Shown piece after piece: positions 7,199-15,472 of a DNA stretch of 64,000 bases. The DNA comes from Enorma massiliensis phI (lineage in GTDB: Bacteria > Actinomycetota > Coriobacteriia > Coriobacteriales > Coriobacteriaceae). The notes beneath the pieces are model-generated. The model saw nothing but the letters and a program-made list of their open reading frames with translations, was not told the DNA's origin and searched no databases. A program made the position numbers and the translations under genes. Each line of letters begins with the position of its first letter. Position 1 is the stretch's first letter. The DNA is taken from contig NZ_HE978574.1 of NCBI RefSeq assembly GCF_000311845.1, positions 238,737 through 302,736 on the forward strand, written 5' to 3'.

Positions 7199-8002
7199 AT
7201 GGATACGCTCGTAAGTGCGGTGCTCGTCGGCCTCGTCGGCGTGTTCTGCATGATGGACTCGCGCCTGCTCGGCCGCCTCAACTTTGAGCAGCCCCTGATC
7301 GGCGCGACGCTCGTGGGTGTGGTGCTGGGCGATGTTCCCACCGGCCTTGCTGTTGGCGCCGCCACCGAGCTGGTGAGCATGGGCCTCGTTCAGGTTGGTG
7401 CCGCCGTTCCGCCCGATATGGTGCTCGGTGGTATCGTGGCCGCGGCCTTCGCGTGCCTCACCGGCGCCTCTGCCGAGACGGCTATGACCATCGCCATCCC
7501 GGTCGCGGTGCTCGGCCAGCTTTTGGGCATCGTGTTCCGCTCCATCATCGTTGTGCTCGGTCACGTTGCCGATGACGCCATCGAGAAGGCGCAGTTCAAG
7601 AAGGCCCGCTCGATGCACATCGTCTTCGGCACCATCCTGTACTCGCTCATGTACTTCCTGCCGATCTTCGTTGCCGTCTATGTGGGCACCGACGTTGTGC
7701 AGGCGGTCGTGAACATGATTCCCGCTTGGGTCACCAACGGCCTCAACACCGCCAGCCAGCTGCTTACCGCCTACGGTCTTGCGCTGCTGCTCTCGATGAT
7801 GCTCAACAAGGGCATGACGGTCTACCTGATCCTCGGCTTCATGCTCGCTTCGTACCTCGGCCTTTCCGTCACCGCCGTCGCGATCTTCGGCGTGATCCTC
7901 GCCATCATTCTCGTGAGCCTGCGCTTCCGCGGCGGTTCCGAGCTTGCCGTCGAGGGCGGGGCAGCCTCCGATTACGATCCGCTTGAAGACGACGACGAGT
8001 AA
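7199..8002 (+). CDS. PTS mannose-family IIC permease
   Basis: This 267-residue hydrophobic protein resembles ManY/AgaW. It contains the family pieces MMDSRLLGRLNFEQPLIG, LVGVVLGDVPTGLAVGAATEL and GGIVAAAFACLTG, with about eight membrane segments and an acidic C-terminal tail (DYDPLEDDDE). ATG 7199 follows AAGGAG. It lies 69 bases after IIB and 14 before IID in one operon. With IID it should form the channel that moves and presents the sugar for phosphorylation. In the context of two FrlB-like enzymes, the substrate is probably a glycated amino acid. Confidence 0.88.
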   Translation: MDTLVSAVLVGLVGVFCMMDSRLLGRLNFEQPLIGATLVGVVLGDVPTGLAVGAATELVSMGLVQVGAAVPPDMVLGGIVAAAFACLTGASAETAMTIAIPVAVLGQLLGIVFRSIIVVLGHVADDAIEKAQFKKARSMHIVFGTILYSLMYFLPIFVAVYVGTDVVQAVVNMIPAWVTNGLNTASQLLTAYGLALLLSMMLNKGMTVYLILGFMLASYLGLSVTAVAIFGVILAIILVSLRFRGGSELAVEGGAASDYDPLEDDDE

Positions 8003-8016
8003 GGAGGAATGGAACA

Positions 8017-8844
8017 ATGGCAACGAAAGATGTTTCGCTGAATAAGAAGATCTGGCAGTTCTTCTGGCGCTCCTGGGCCATCCAGGACTCCTGGAACTAC
8101 GAGCGCCAGATGAATCTGGGCTTCCTCTATGGCATGGCGCCGACGCTCGACCGCTGCTATCCGGATGAGTCCGACCCCGTGCAGCTCGAGCGCAAGAAAG
8201 ACGCGTACCGTCGTCACATGGCGTTCTACAACTGCACCCCGCAGACGAGCGCCTTCGTTCTCGGCCTTTCCGCCTCTATGGAGGAGGAGTATGCCGAGGA
8301 TCCCAAGAGCCTCAACCCCGACACCATCAACGCCATGAAGACGGCACTCATGGGCCCGCTTTCGGGCATCGGTGACTCGTTCTTCCAGGGAACGATCCGC
8401 GTTATCGCCTTCGGCCTGGGCGTCCAGCTTGCGCAGCAGGGCTCCCTCATGGGCCCGATCCTGGCCATGGTCATCTCGGCTATCCCCTCGATCCTCATCA
8501 CCTGGTTTGCGGCGAAGATCGGTTATCAGGGCGGTCACCAGTACCTCGAGAAGCTGCAGAGCGGCAACATGATGGACAAGGTCATGTACGTCTGCGGCAT
8601 CGTGGGCCTCATGTCGGTGGGCGGCATGATTGCGACGCTTATCGGCTCGACCACGCCGGCGACCTTCTCGGATGGTACGCTCGTCATCCAGGACATTCTC
8701 GATTCCATCATGCCCAACATGATTCCGCTGGCGCTTACCGGCGTTATGTACTGGCTGGTCAAGAAGGGTGTGAAGACCGGCTGGCTGCTTATCATCTGCA
8801 TCGTGGGCGGCATCCTGCTCAACGTCCTGGGCATCCTTGCGTAA
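8017..8844 (+). CDS. PTS mannose-family IID permease
   Basis: This 275-residue protein is of the ManZ/AgaE type. The N-terminal FWRSWAIQDSWNYERQMNLG is typical for IID, as is MGPLSGIGDSFFQGTIRVI in the middle. Hydrophobic segments occupy the C-terminal half and the protein ends in a membrane helix. AAGGAGGAATG precedes the start. It is the last membrane component of the operon. A GC-rich hairpin (8847-8899, GCTCGCG/CGCGAGC ends, no T-run) lies just after it and may lower readthrough into the following SIS gene or stabilise the upstream mRNA. Confidence 0.88.
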   Translation: MATKDVSLNKKIWQFFWRSWAIQDSWNYERQMNLGFLYGMAPTLDRCYPDESDPVQLERKKDAYRRHMAFYNCTPQTSAFVLGLSASMEEEYAEDPKSLNPDTINAMKTALMGPLSGIGDSFFQGTIRVIAFGLGVQLAQQGSLMGPILAMVISAIPSILITWFAAKIGYQGGHQYLEKLQSGNMMDKVMYVCGIVGLMSVGGMIATLIGSTTPATFSDGTLVIQDILDSIMPNMIPLALTGVMYWLVKKGVKTGWLLIICIVGGILLNVLGILA

Positions 8845-8983
8845 CCGCTCGCGCATGGGCGCGGCGCGGCGAGTTTACGGCCGTGCCGCGGCCGCGAGCA
8901 GTGTATGGCGCGGAGACCGTAACGATGCGGGATCCGTATAGATCGGGGAGGTTGTCTCCCGAGAATAGAAAGGACTTTCTTTC

Positions 8984-9967
8984 ATGTACGAGATCGATGT
9001 GAACCTGCCTAAGCAGATTGTGGCGGACGTGCTCTCTAACCACGAGATCGACAGCGTTGCGTTCGTCGGCTGCGGCGCGTCGATGTCTGAGCTCTACCCG
9101 GCCAAGTATTTCCTGGCCAACAACACGAGCAAGCTGAACGTTCAGATCTTCACCGCTAACGAGTTCAACTACGATGCCCCTTCGTGGCTCGGTGAGCATA
9201 CCTTCGTGATTACCTGCTCGCTCGGCGGCGGCACTCCCGAGACCGTGGAGGCCAACAAGACCGCCAAGCAGGCGGGCGCTCCGGTGGTTGCCATCACCCA
9301 TGCAGCCGGCTCCGCGCTCACCAAGGGCGTCGACCACGTGATCGTTCACGGCTTCGAGGCCAACTATGCTGCCAAGACTGAGAAGATGGGCTATGCGCTC
9401 GCGCTCGCGCTCGAGATTCTCCAGCAGACCGAGGGCACCGATCTGTACGACGACATGCAGGCCGGTCTTGCGGGCGTGTTCGAGTGCGCCGAGAAGGCCG
9501 CTCAGTCCGTGGGCAAGGTTGCCGAGGAGTGGGCTCAGGAGCACAAGAACGACGACTGCATCCACTTCCTGGCCTCCGGCGCGAGCGAGAAGGTCGCGTA
9601 CTCCACCTCCCTCTTCCTCATGATGGAGATGCAGTGGATCAACTCCGGTAACTTCAACTGCGGCGAGTTCTTCCATGGCCCGTTCGAGCTCACCGACCCC
9701 GACCACAACTTCGTGCTCTTCATGGCCGATGGCAAGACGCGTGCCATGGATGCCCGCGCCCTCACGTTCCTGCAGCGCTTCGATTCGCGCTATGTGGTCA
9801 TCGACGCCAAGGACTTCGGCCTTACCAGCTATGTGCCCTCGAGCGTTGCGACCTACTTCAACCCGTTCGTGCACACTGCCGTCATGCGCGTGTTCGCCGA
9901 GCACATCGCCGATGCCCGCCAGCACCCGCTGACCAAGCGCCGCTACATGTGGAAGCTCACCTACTAA
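8984..9967 (+). CDS. SIS-domain sugar-amine 6-phosphate deglycase (second copy)
   Basis: This 327-residue enzyme is a paralogue of the SIS protein at 4998: VAFVGCGASMSELYPAKYF and CSLGGGTPETVEANK in the first SIS domain, INSGNFNCGEFFHGPFELTD in the second, and RRYMWKLTY at the end. Salmonella gfr-type loci likewise carry two deglycases, one for glucoselysine-6-phosphate and one for fructoselysine-6-phosphate, beside a mannose-family PTS; the same division is inferred here. The start ATG 8984 has AAAGGA upstream, and a small hairpin (CGGGGAG/CTCCCG, 8944-8962) lies in the leader. A strong terminator follows at 10021. Confidence 0.8.
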   Translation: MYEIDVNLPKQIVADVLSNHEIDSVAFVGCGASMSELYPAKYFLANNTSKLNVQIFTANEFNYDAPSWLGEHTFVITCSLGGGTPETVEANKTAKQAGAPVVAITHAAGSALTKGVDHVIVHGFEANYAAKTEKMGYALALALEILQQTEGTDLYDDMQAGLAGVFECAEKAAQSVGKVAEEWAQEHKNDDCIHFLASGASEKVAYSTSLFLMMEMQWINSGNFNCGEFFHGPFELTDPDHNFVLFMADGKTRAMDARALTFLQRFDSRYVVIDAKDFGLTSYVPSSVATYFNPFVHTAVMRVFAEHIADARQHPLTKRRYMWKLTY

Positions 9968-10020
9968 AACTCACCAGGTAAAAGGTGGGTGTCATAGCGG
10001 CTTCATAGCCAATAGCTAGA

Positions 10021-10050
10021 GGGGCGGGTCTTCGGACGCGCCCCTTCTTG
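10021..10050 (+). terminator. Terminator after second SIS deglycase
   Basis: GGGGCGGGTC (10021-10030), a TTCG loop, and GACGCGCCCC (10035-10044) pair with a single mismatch and run into TTCTTG. It separates the PTS/SIS unit from the HAD gene. Confidence 0.7.
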
Positions 10051-10072
10051 TGCAAGGATGTTTGGAGTGGTC

Positions 10073-10702
10073 ATGGTTCGTGCGGTTCTTTTCGACATGG
10101 ACGGCGTGCTGGTCGATACCGAGTGGTTCTACAACCGTCGTCGCTGCGCCTATCTGGAAGAGCATGGGTTCGTGTTCGACGAGATCCCGGATCTTTCCGG
10201 GTCGAATGAGACGGCTATCTGGGAGTTCTTCGTGCCGGATGACCCGGTGCGCCGCGAGGAGCTGCGGCTGGGATACCGGGATTACCAGAAGACGCATCCG
10301 GTTCCCTACGGTGAGCTGCTCAACCAAGATGCTAAACCGGTGATGGAGGAGCTGCATGCCCGTGGCGTGCTGCAGGCGATTGCGAGCTCATCGTATCGTT
10401 CGCTCATTAACGAGCTGGTGGAAATCGCCGATGTGGCGAATGTGCTCGACTACACGGTGAGTGGGCACGAGTGCTCCGCGTTCAAGCCCGATCCAGAGAT
10501 CTACCTGCGGGCCATGGGTCAACTTGGCGTTGAGCCGGGTGAATGCCTCATTATTGAGGATTCGCCCCTGGGCATCGAGGCGGGCAAGCGCTCGGGGGCT
10601 CGCGTGCTGGCGCTGAAGCCGCATGAGGGCGTTCATCTCGACCAATCGGGTGCTGATATGGTTATCGATTCGCTGTGGGACATCCTTAACGAGCTCGGCT
10701 GA
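10073..10702 (+). CDS. HAD-superfamily hydrolase (beta-phosphoglucomutase-like)
   Basis: The 209-residue protein has all HAD motifs: FDMDGVLVDT near residue 10 (nucleophile Asp and general-acid Asp), a Ser in IASSSYRS (motif II), the Lys in FKPDPEIY (motif III), and IIEDSPLGIEAG (motif IV). The cap domain is the small helical type seen in phosphoglycolate and sugar-phosphate phosphatases. ATG 10073 is preferred because GGAG lies 5 bases upstream; ATG 10058 is too close to its AAGG. Its place between the deglycase and the GntR gene suggests a role in sugar-phosphate clearance, but the substrate is unknown. Confidence 0.85.
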   Translation: MVRAVLFDMDGVLVDTEWFYNRRRCAYLEEHGFVFDEIPDLSGSNETAIWEFFVPDDPVRREELRLGYRDYQKTHPVPYGELLNQDAKPVMEELHARGVLQAIASSSYRSLINELVEIADVANVLDYTVSGHECSAFKPDPEIYLRAMGQLGVEPGECLIIEDSPLGIEAGKRSGARVLALKPHEGVHLDQSGADMVIDSLWDILNELG

Positions 10703-10770
10703 GAGCTTCGAACGGCGCGCTAGTTATGCAAAATGATTGTGTGAGGAGGCCTTTTTTCTAAAACATCATA

Positions 10771-10797
10771 GACGTTGTTATAGTTAAGACGTTATAG
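10771..10797 (+). promoter_or_regulatory. GACGTT(GT)TATAG direct repeat before the second GntR gene
   Basis: GACGTTGTTATAG (10771-10783) and GACGTTATAG (10788-10797) are near-identical direct repeats 26-53 bases before the GntR start, overlapping the probable -10 region. Their reverse complement resembles motifs around the -10 box at 6159-6177. This is a candidate shared operator. Confidence 0.35.
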
Positions 10798-10823
10798 CTG
10801 TTTTGAAAGAGGGGTTATAGGGG

Positions 10824-11546
10824 ATGGCTGGCTCCAAGGTGACGCCGCTGTATCAGCAGATCTTCGAAGAGCTAAAAGGTGCTATAGAGAGCGGGGAGTA
10901 TGACCCCAAGGACCGCATCCCGTCCGAGCCAGAGCTCTCTGAGCGCTACGGTGTGAGCCGCATTACGGTGCGGCGCGCCATCGAGGAGCTGTGCAGCGAA
11001 GGTTACCTGGTTAAGCAGCAGGGGCGCGGAACGTTCGTGAGCATGCCCCGCATCAACCGGCGCCTTCTGCAATATGAATTTGCGCGGAGCTTCACGCAGG
11101 TGTGCGAGGACAACGGCATGAAGGCGGGGGCGCATCTGGTTAACCGCCTGATTGTGCCGGTTCGTTCCGAAGAGGCGCAGTTCCTCAAGTTGAACGAAGA
11201 CGCCCTGCTCCTGTACTTGCAGCGCGTTCGCACCGCCGACGGTCAGCCCATCTTCGAGGAGAACATCTTCCTGCCCTACGTTGGCTACGAGTCGCTTCTG
11301 CACCGCTCCCTCGAGGACGTCTCCATCTTCAATTTGATCGGAGAGATTCACGGGAGCATTCCCGCGCATACGCCCCAGCGCACCATCGAGGCGGTGCGCG
11401 CGACGAGTGAGCAGGCATCCCGACTGGCGATTGCTGCCAACGACCCGCTGCTCTACCTAAACGTGCACTTCGCCGATGAACATGGCGAGCCGGTGTGCAT
11501 CGGCCGACAGTATTATGTAGGGAGTCGGTACCGGTTCGTGCTCTAG
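10824..11546 (+). CDS. GntR/HutC family regulator (UTRA domain), second copy
   Basis: This 240-residue protein has a winged helix at ~residues 5-75 (RIPSEPELSERYGVSRITVR, EELCSEGYLVKQQGRGTFV) and a UTRA domain at ~95-235 (GQPIFEENIFLPYVGYESLL). It closes the sugar-amine locus, lies 10 bases before recQ, and probably regulates itself through the direct repeats upstream and the PTS operon through the similar motif near 6160. AGGGG sits 12 bases before the ATG. Its sequence is clearly different from the regulator at 4068, so the two are unlikely to be redundant. Confidence 0.85.
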   Translation: MAGSKVTPLYQQIFEELKGAIESGEYDPKDRIPSEPELSERYGVSRITVRRAIEELCSEGYLVKQQGRGTFVSMPRINRRLLQYEFARSFTQVCEDNGMKAGAHLVNRLIVPVRSEEAQFLKLNEDALLLYLQRVRTADGQPIFEENIFLPYVGYESLLHRSLEDVSIFNLIGEIHGSIPAHTPQRTIEAVRATSEQASRLAIAANDPLLYLNVHFADEHGEPVCIGRQYYVGSRYRFVL

Positions 11547-11556
11547 GGGGCGAGCG

Positions 11557-13554
11557 TTGGCATATTCGCATCAGAGCGATGGGAGGGAGCCCTCGGCTTC
11601 GTATGCGCCGGCCGCGGCGCTCGATACGCTCAAGCGCTACTTTGGCTACAGCTCGTTTAGGCCGGGGCAGGAGCGCATGGTTTCCGCCATCCTTTCTGGC
11701 TGCGACGCGCTCGGCGTCATGCCCACGGGCGCCGGAAAATCTATCTGCTATCAGGTTCCCGCTCTCATGCTGCCCGGGCTTAACCTGGTCGTGAGCCCGC
11801 TCGTCTCGCTCATGGCCGACCAGGTGAGCGCGCTTAAGGCGGCGGGCGCACGCCCCTCATATCTCAATTCAACGCTTACGCCGGCGCAGCAGAACACCGT
11901 GCTCAAACGAGCCTCCGAGGGCTGGTACCAGATTATGTACGTGGCTCCCGAGCGCTTGGCCGATCCTCGCTTCCTCGCGTTCGCACGGGCGGCGGCGGGG
12001 CCGGGTGGAATTGGCATACCGCTCGTTGCCGTTGACGAGGCGCATTGCGTATCCCAATGGGGGCAAGACTTCCGCCCGTCGTACCTCGAGATAGCTTCGT
12101 TCGTTGCCGCGCTTCCCCAGCGTCCGGTGCTTGCCGCCTTTACCGCGACGGCAACGGAGCGCGTGCGGGCGGATATTTCCACGATGCTCGGCCTTCGTGC
12201 GCCGCAGACGGTCACGACGGGATTCGACCGTCCCAACCTTTATTTCGAAGTGCAGGAGCTGGGCGATAAGGCGAAGGCTGCTTGGGTGCGCGACTACGTG
12301 CGCTCGCATGCGCAGGAGAGCGGCATCGTGTACTGCGCAACGCGCAAGAAGGTGGACGAGCTTGCGCAGGATCTGATGCATGAGCTTGCGCCCCTGGGTG
12401 TTCGCGTGGGGCATTACCACGCGGGCCTTTCCATCGAGGAGCGCCGGGTAAACCAAGAGGGATTCATCACGGATGCGATTCCGGTAATCGTGGCAAAGAA
12501 CGCCTTCGGCATGGGCATCGACAAGCCGAACGTTCGCTACGTCATTCATCTGAATGCGCCGGAAAGTATCGAGGCATATTATCAAGAGGCTGGTCGCGCG
12601 GGGCGCGATGGCGACCCGGCGGGGTGCGTGCTCCTGTGGAATGGCGCCGATTTCAATCTGCGGCGGCGGCTCATCGACCGCGATCCTGGAGACGTTGAGC
12701 TCGATGAGGGGCAGCGTGAGCAGGCCAAGCGCAACCGTTTCAGGCTGCTTTCCCAAATGGAGGGCTATTGCCGTACTACGGATTGCCTTCGAGCGTACAT
12801 TCTTCGATATTTCGGCGAAGATGAGCGTGATAGGGAAGGGGCTAGCCCGGCTCCGGCGGGGGCGCGCGGCTGCGGCAATTGCTCGAACTGCCTGACGCCG
12901 TTCGAGGCAGATGATGTCACAGAGGCCGCACGCGCGATCATGCGCTTCGTTTCTCGACATCCGGGCCGCTTTGGAAAAGCGCTTATTGCCGACGTGTTGC
13001 ACGGGGCGAATACCGAGCGCATTCGTTCGCTTCGCCTTGATAGCGATTCGGAATATGGAAAGCTCGCCGAACTGCCGATCGCACGCGTCAGGGACACGGT
13101 GGAGCAGCTTATTGGCAGCGGATACCTGACCGTTTCGATGGGGCAGTATCCGGTAATCGGCATGGGTGACTTAGGGTTAGCGGCGCTGAACAGTCCGGAG
13201 GAGTTCGCCTTCAGCATCAAGCGCCGCAAACGTGGGCGTGCTGGTTCCGAGCGGGCGCGCCGCGCGGTGGATTTGCTGCGCGACGAGGCGGCTCTCGACA
13301 GCAAGCCGCGGATCGGCGACGATGCCGAACTTTTCGAGCGGCTTCGTGCGCTTCGTCGTGAGCTTGCAGAATGGCGCGACGTGCCTCCGTACATCGTTTG
13401 CAGCGATAAAACGTTGCGCGGGCTGTGTCGCCAGCGTCCGGCGACGCGCGAGGAGTTGCTGGAGGTTTCGGGCATCGGCGAGCGCAAGGCGGATGAGTTT
13501 GGCGAGGCGTTCCTCAAAGCTATTTCGGAGTTCGAGGACGAGCACCGCGGCTAA
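11557..13554 (+). CDS. recQ: ATP-dependent DNA helicase RecQ
   Basis: This is a 665-residue 3'-5' helicase. Walker A (GVMPTGAGKS) is at residues 53-62 and DEAH with the aromatic-rich loop (DEAHCVSQWG) starts at 160. Motif VI (YYQEAGRAGRDG) is at ~341-352. The zinc-binding cysteines fall at 405, 410, 439, 442 and 445. A winged-helix RQC domain follows, then an HRDC domain near 595-660 (LLEVSGIGERKADEFG). It should act in recombination and fork repair. The TTG start at 11557 has a GGGGG stretch 6 bases upstream. It follows the GntR gene by 10 bases and may be cotranscribed with it. Confidence 0.92.
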   Translation: MAYSHQSDGREPSASYAPAAALDTLKRYFGYSSFRPGQERMVSAILSGCDALGVMPTGAGKSICYQVPALMLPGLNLVVSPLVSLMADQVSALKAAGARPSYLNSTLTPAQQNTVLKRASEGWYQIMYVAPERLADPRFLAFARAAAGPGGIGIPLVAVDEAHCVSQWGQDFRPSYLEIASFVAALPQRPVLAAFTATATERVRADISTMLGLRAPQTVTTGFDRPNLYFEVQELGDKAKAAWVRDYVRSHAQESGIVYCATRKKVDELAQDLMHELAPLGVRVGHYHAGLSIEERRVNQEGFITDAIPVIVAKNAFGMGIDKPNVRYVIHLNAPESIEAYYQEAGRAGRDGDPAGCVLLWNGADFNLRRRLIDRDPGDVELDEGQREQAKRNRFRLLSQMEGYCRTTDCLRAYILRYFGEDERDREGASPAPAGARGCGNCSNCLTPFEADDVTEAARAIMRFVSRHPGRFGKALIADVLHGANTERIRSLRLDSDSEYGKLAELPIARVRDTVEQLIGSGYLTVSMGQYPVIGMGDLGLAALNSPEEFAFSIKRRKRGRAGSERARRAVDLLRDEAALDSKPRIGDDAELFERLRALRRELAEWRDVPPYIVCSDKTLRGLCRQRPATREELLEVSGIGERKADEFGEAFLKAISEFEDEHRG

Positions 13555-13598
13555 GTGGCGCGCATTTTCAATTTAATACCTCCTCAGGTTTGAGAAAA

Positions 13599-13763
13599 GT
13601 ATCCAAATGTGCGCTAAGTCGGTCTTTGATCCTGCGAAAACATGGGTGACGATTCTTCACATGCCTGGTAGACGGGCCATGGCACATGCTTCTACCAGCG
13701 CGGTGGACAATTCGCACGGAAGAAATGCAGGAAAAAAGACCGACTTAGCGCAAATTTGGATAC
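13599..13763. repeat. Long inverted-repeat element (37-bp arms, 165 bp)
   Basis: The left arm 13599-13635 (GTATCCAAATGTGCGCTAAG...) and the right arm 13727-13763 are reverse complements with three mismatches. The 91-bp interior contains a smaller inverted repeat, CTGGTAGA/TCTACCAG. No protein reading frame of interest lies inside. It fills most of the 369-base gap between recQ and the oxidoreductase gene. The shape fits a MITE-like element or a structured RNA. The rest of the gap shows nothing clear. Confidence 0.85.
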
Positions 13764-13923
13764 ATGGGGCAGGGGGCCGCACGGTGGGTGCGTTACAAGA
13801 GCTCGCTTTGCGGCAAACGCCGGCTTCATGCGGGTTTCAGCTGATACAATGGGGCCGTTTTTCACGGTAGCCGCATCTGCCCCTGCGGTCATCGCGTTCA
13901 TCTCCGTGCAGAAGGAGGAGCAC

Positions 13924-15042
13924 ATGTCCGATCAAGTTGCCGCCCCGCTCGACGCCGCCGCTGCATCCGACGCTGCGTTCGCGCGTATTAGCTCGCAGCC
14001 GTTCCCCCAAGATATCTTCTTGGCGCCCCAGCTGCGCTGGGCGGTTATCGGCTGCGGTGTAATTGCAAACCAGATGGCGCAGGTCATGGCGCTCGCCGGG
14101 CGTCCGCTTGCGGGCGTTGCCAACCGCACGATCGAGAAGGCGCGGGCGTTTGCCGAGCGCTATGGCGTTGAGCGCGTGTACGAATCCTACGATGAGCTCT
14201 ATGCAGACCCGAGCATCGATGCGGTTTACATCACTACGCCCCATAACACGCATATCACGTACCTGCGCCAGGCGCTCGCCGCGGGCAAGCATGTGTTGTG
14301 CGAGAAGTCCATCACGCTCAACAGCGCCGAGCTCGACGAGGCGCGCGCCCTCGCGCACGAGCACGGCGTGGTGCTTATGGACGCGACCACCATTCTGCAC
14401 ATGCCGCTGTACCAGGAGCTGGTGCGCCGCATGAACACGGGCGAGTTCGGTCGGATGAACCTGGCGCAGGTGAATTTCGGCAGCTTCAAAGAGTACGGCG
14501 ACCTGACCAATCGCTTTTACAACCCCAAGCTTGCCGGCGGCGCGATGCTCGATATCGGCGTATACGCCCTTTCCATCGCACGACTGTTCATGGCAAGCCA
14601 GCCGAAGGAGCTTGTCTCGCTTGCAAATCGCAGCACGACCGGCGTGGATCAAACGAGCGGCTTCGTGACGCGCAACGCCGAGGGGCAGCTGGGCGTGTTC
14701 TCGCTCTCGCTCCACTCCAAGCAGCCCAAGCGCGCGATGATTAGCTTCGATAACTGCTATATCGAGGCCACCGATTATCCGCGTGCCGACCATGCGACCA
14801 TCGTGTGGACGAACAACGGGCGCCGTGAGGAGGTTCGCGCTGGCGAGGAGGGCTACGCGCTGGCGTACGAGATCGCCGACCTCGAGGCGGCGGTGGCGGG
14901 TGATGCCGATAAGCTTAAGCTGCTGGACTACGCTGCCGATGTGATGGAGATCATGACGCGCCTCCGCTACGAGTGGGGCGTGTACTACCCCGAGGAGGCA
15001 GAGCTGGCGGCTGCCGCCGGTGTGGAGGCCGCGGGGGCGTAA
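13924..15042 (+). CDS. Gfo/Idh/MocA family oxidoreductase
   Basis: The protein has 372 residues. The Rossmann domain (WAVIGCGVIANQMAQ, residues ~39-53) binds NAD(P). The conserved EKSITLNSAELDEA gives the catalytic-site Lys of the EKP-like motif (here EKS), and GGAMLDIGVYALSIARL is the GFO_IDH C-terminal signature with the usual Asp and Tyr. Such enzymes oxidise sugars, inositols or trans-dihydrodiols; the substrate is not visible. ATG 13924 has AGGAGG 6 bases upstream. The first ~35 residues are Ala-rich and lie outside the domain. It appears to be a single-gene unit, flanked on both sides by long inverted repeats. Confidence 0.87.
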   Translation: MSDQVAAPLDAAAASDAAFARISSQPFPQDIFLAPQLRWAVIGCGVIANQMAQVMALAGRPLAGVANRTIEKARAFAERYGVERVYESYDELYADPSIDAVYITTPHNTHITYLRQALAAGKHVLCEKSITLNSAELDEARALAHEHGVVLMDATTILHMPLYQELVRRMNTGEFGRMNLAQVNFGSFKEYGDLTNRFYNPKLAGGAMLDIGVYALSIARLFMASQPKELVSLANRSTTGVDQTSGFVTRNAEGQLGVFSLSLHSKQPKRAMISFDNCYIEATDYPRADHATIVWTNNGRREEVRAGEEGYALAYEIADLEAAVAGDADKLKLLDYAADVMEIMTRLRYEWGVYYPEEAELAAAAGVEAAGA

Positions 15043-15152
15043 TTTCTGAGCAGGCTATAGGCGCGCATGGTTGGGACAGCTCCACGCGCGCTCTGGACAG
15101 GGCCGGGGGCGCGTTGCCGTCCTCGGCCCGTTGTTTTTCTTCGTTTGCGTCT

Positions 15153-15333
15153 TTTTGTGGCAGTTATTTCAGATATGAACGATTGTCCGGCGTACGAGGC
15201 TACAAAAGCAGCCCTTCAATGGGATGCAGGCTTTCGAATCCTGCGCTTTTGTTGCCAGCTGTCTGTCCAAGGCAGTGCAGCGCCTCCCTCTTTGCCGCGT
15301 GAATCGTTCACATCTGAAATAACTGCCACAAAA
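15153..15333. repeat. Long inverted-repeat element (32-bp arms, 181 bp)
   Basis: The left arm at 15153-15184 (TTTTGTGGCAGTTATTTCAG...) and the right arm at 15302-15333 are reverse complements with one mismatch. The interior can fold further: ACAAAAGC pairs with GCTTTTGT around a GCAGG/CCTGC hairpin. It lies 140 bases upstream of metA. I see no match to a known methionine-related riboswitch. It occupies the centre of a 430-base gap. Confidence 0.85.
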
Positions 15334-15427
15334 TCGGCTTCTGACGAAAAAAGTTGCTCAACCGACTGCTTGACGGCCCGATGAACGCGTGAAAAGATTG
15401 AATTTCACGTTGCCGCGCGGCGCGTCT

Positions 15428-15455
15428 GGGCTCGCGCTGCAGTGCGAGCCCATTT
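15428..15455 (+). promoter_or_regulatory. metA: Hairpin directly before metA ribosome-binding site
   Basis: GGGCTCGC (15428-15435) and GCGAGCCC (15444-15451) form a perfect 8-bp stem followed by ATTTG. The metA ribosome site AAGGAG begins 11 bases later. It could be an attenuator or mRNA-stabilising hairpin; the T-run is weak. Confidence 0.4.
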
Positions 15456-15472
15456 GCATGTAAGGAGCACCC

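Noticed and set aside
15153-15333. SAM or methionine riboswitch upstream of metA
   Set aside because: No consensus core of known SAM or SAH classes is visible, and the same architecture recurs next to unrelated genes.
15067-15384. 105-codon open frame across the metA-upstream inverted repeat
   Set aside because: It merely reads through the palindromic element; no start signal and no family match.
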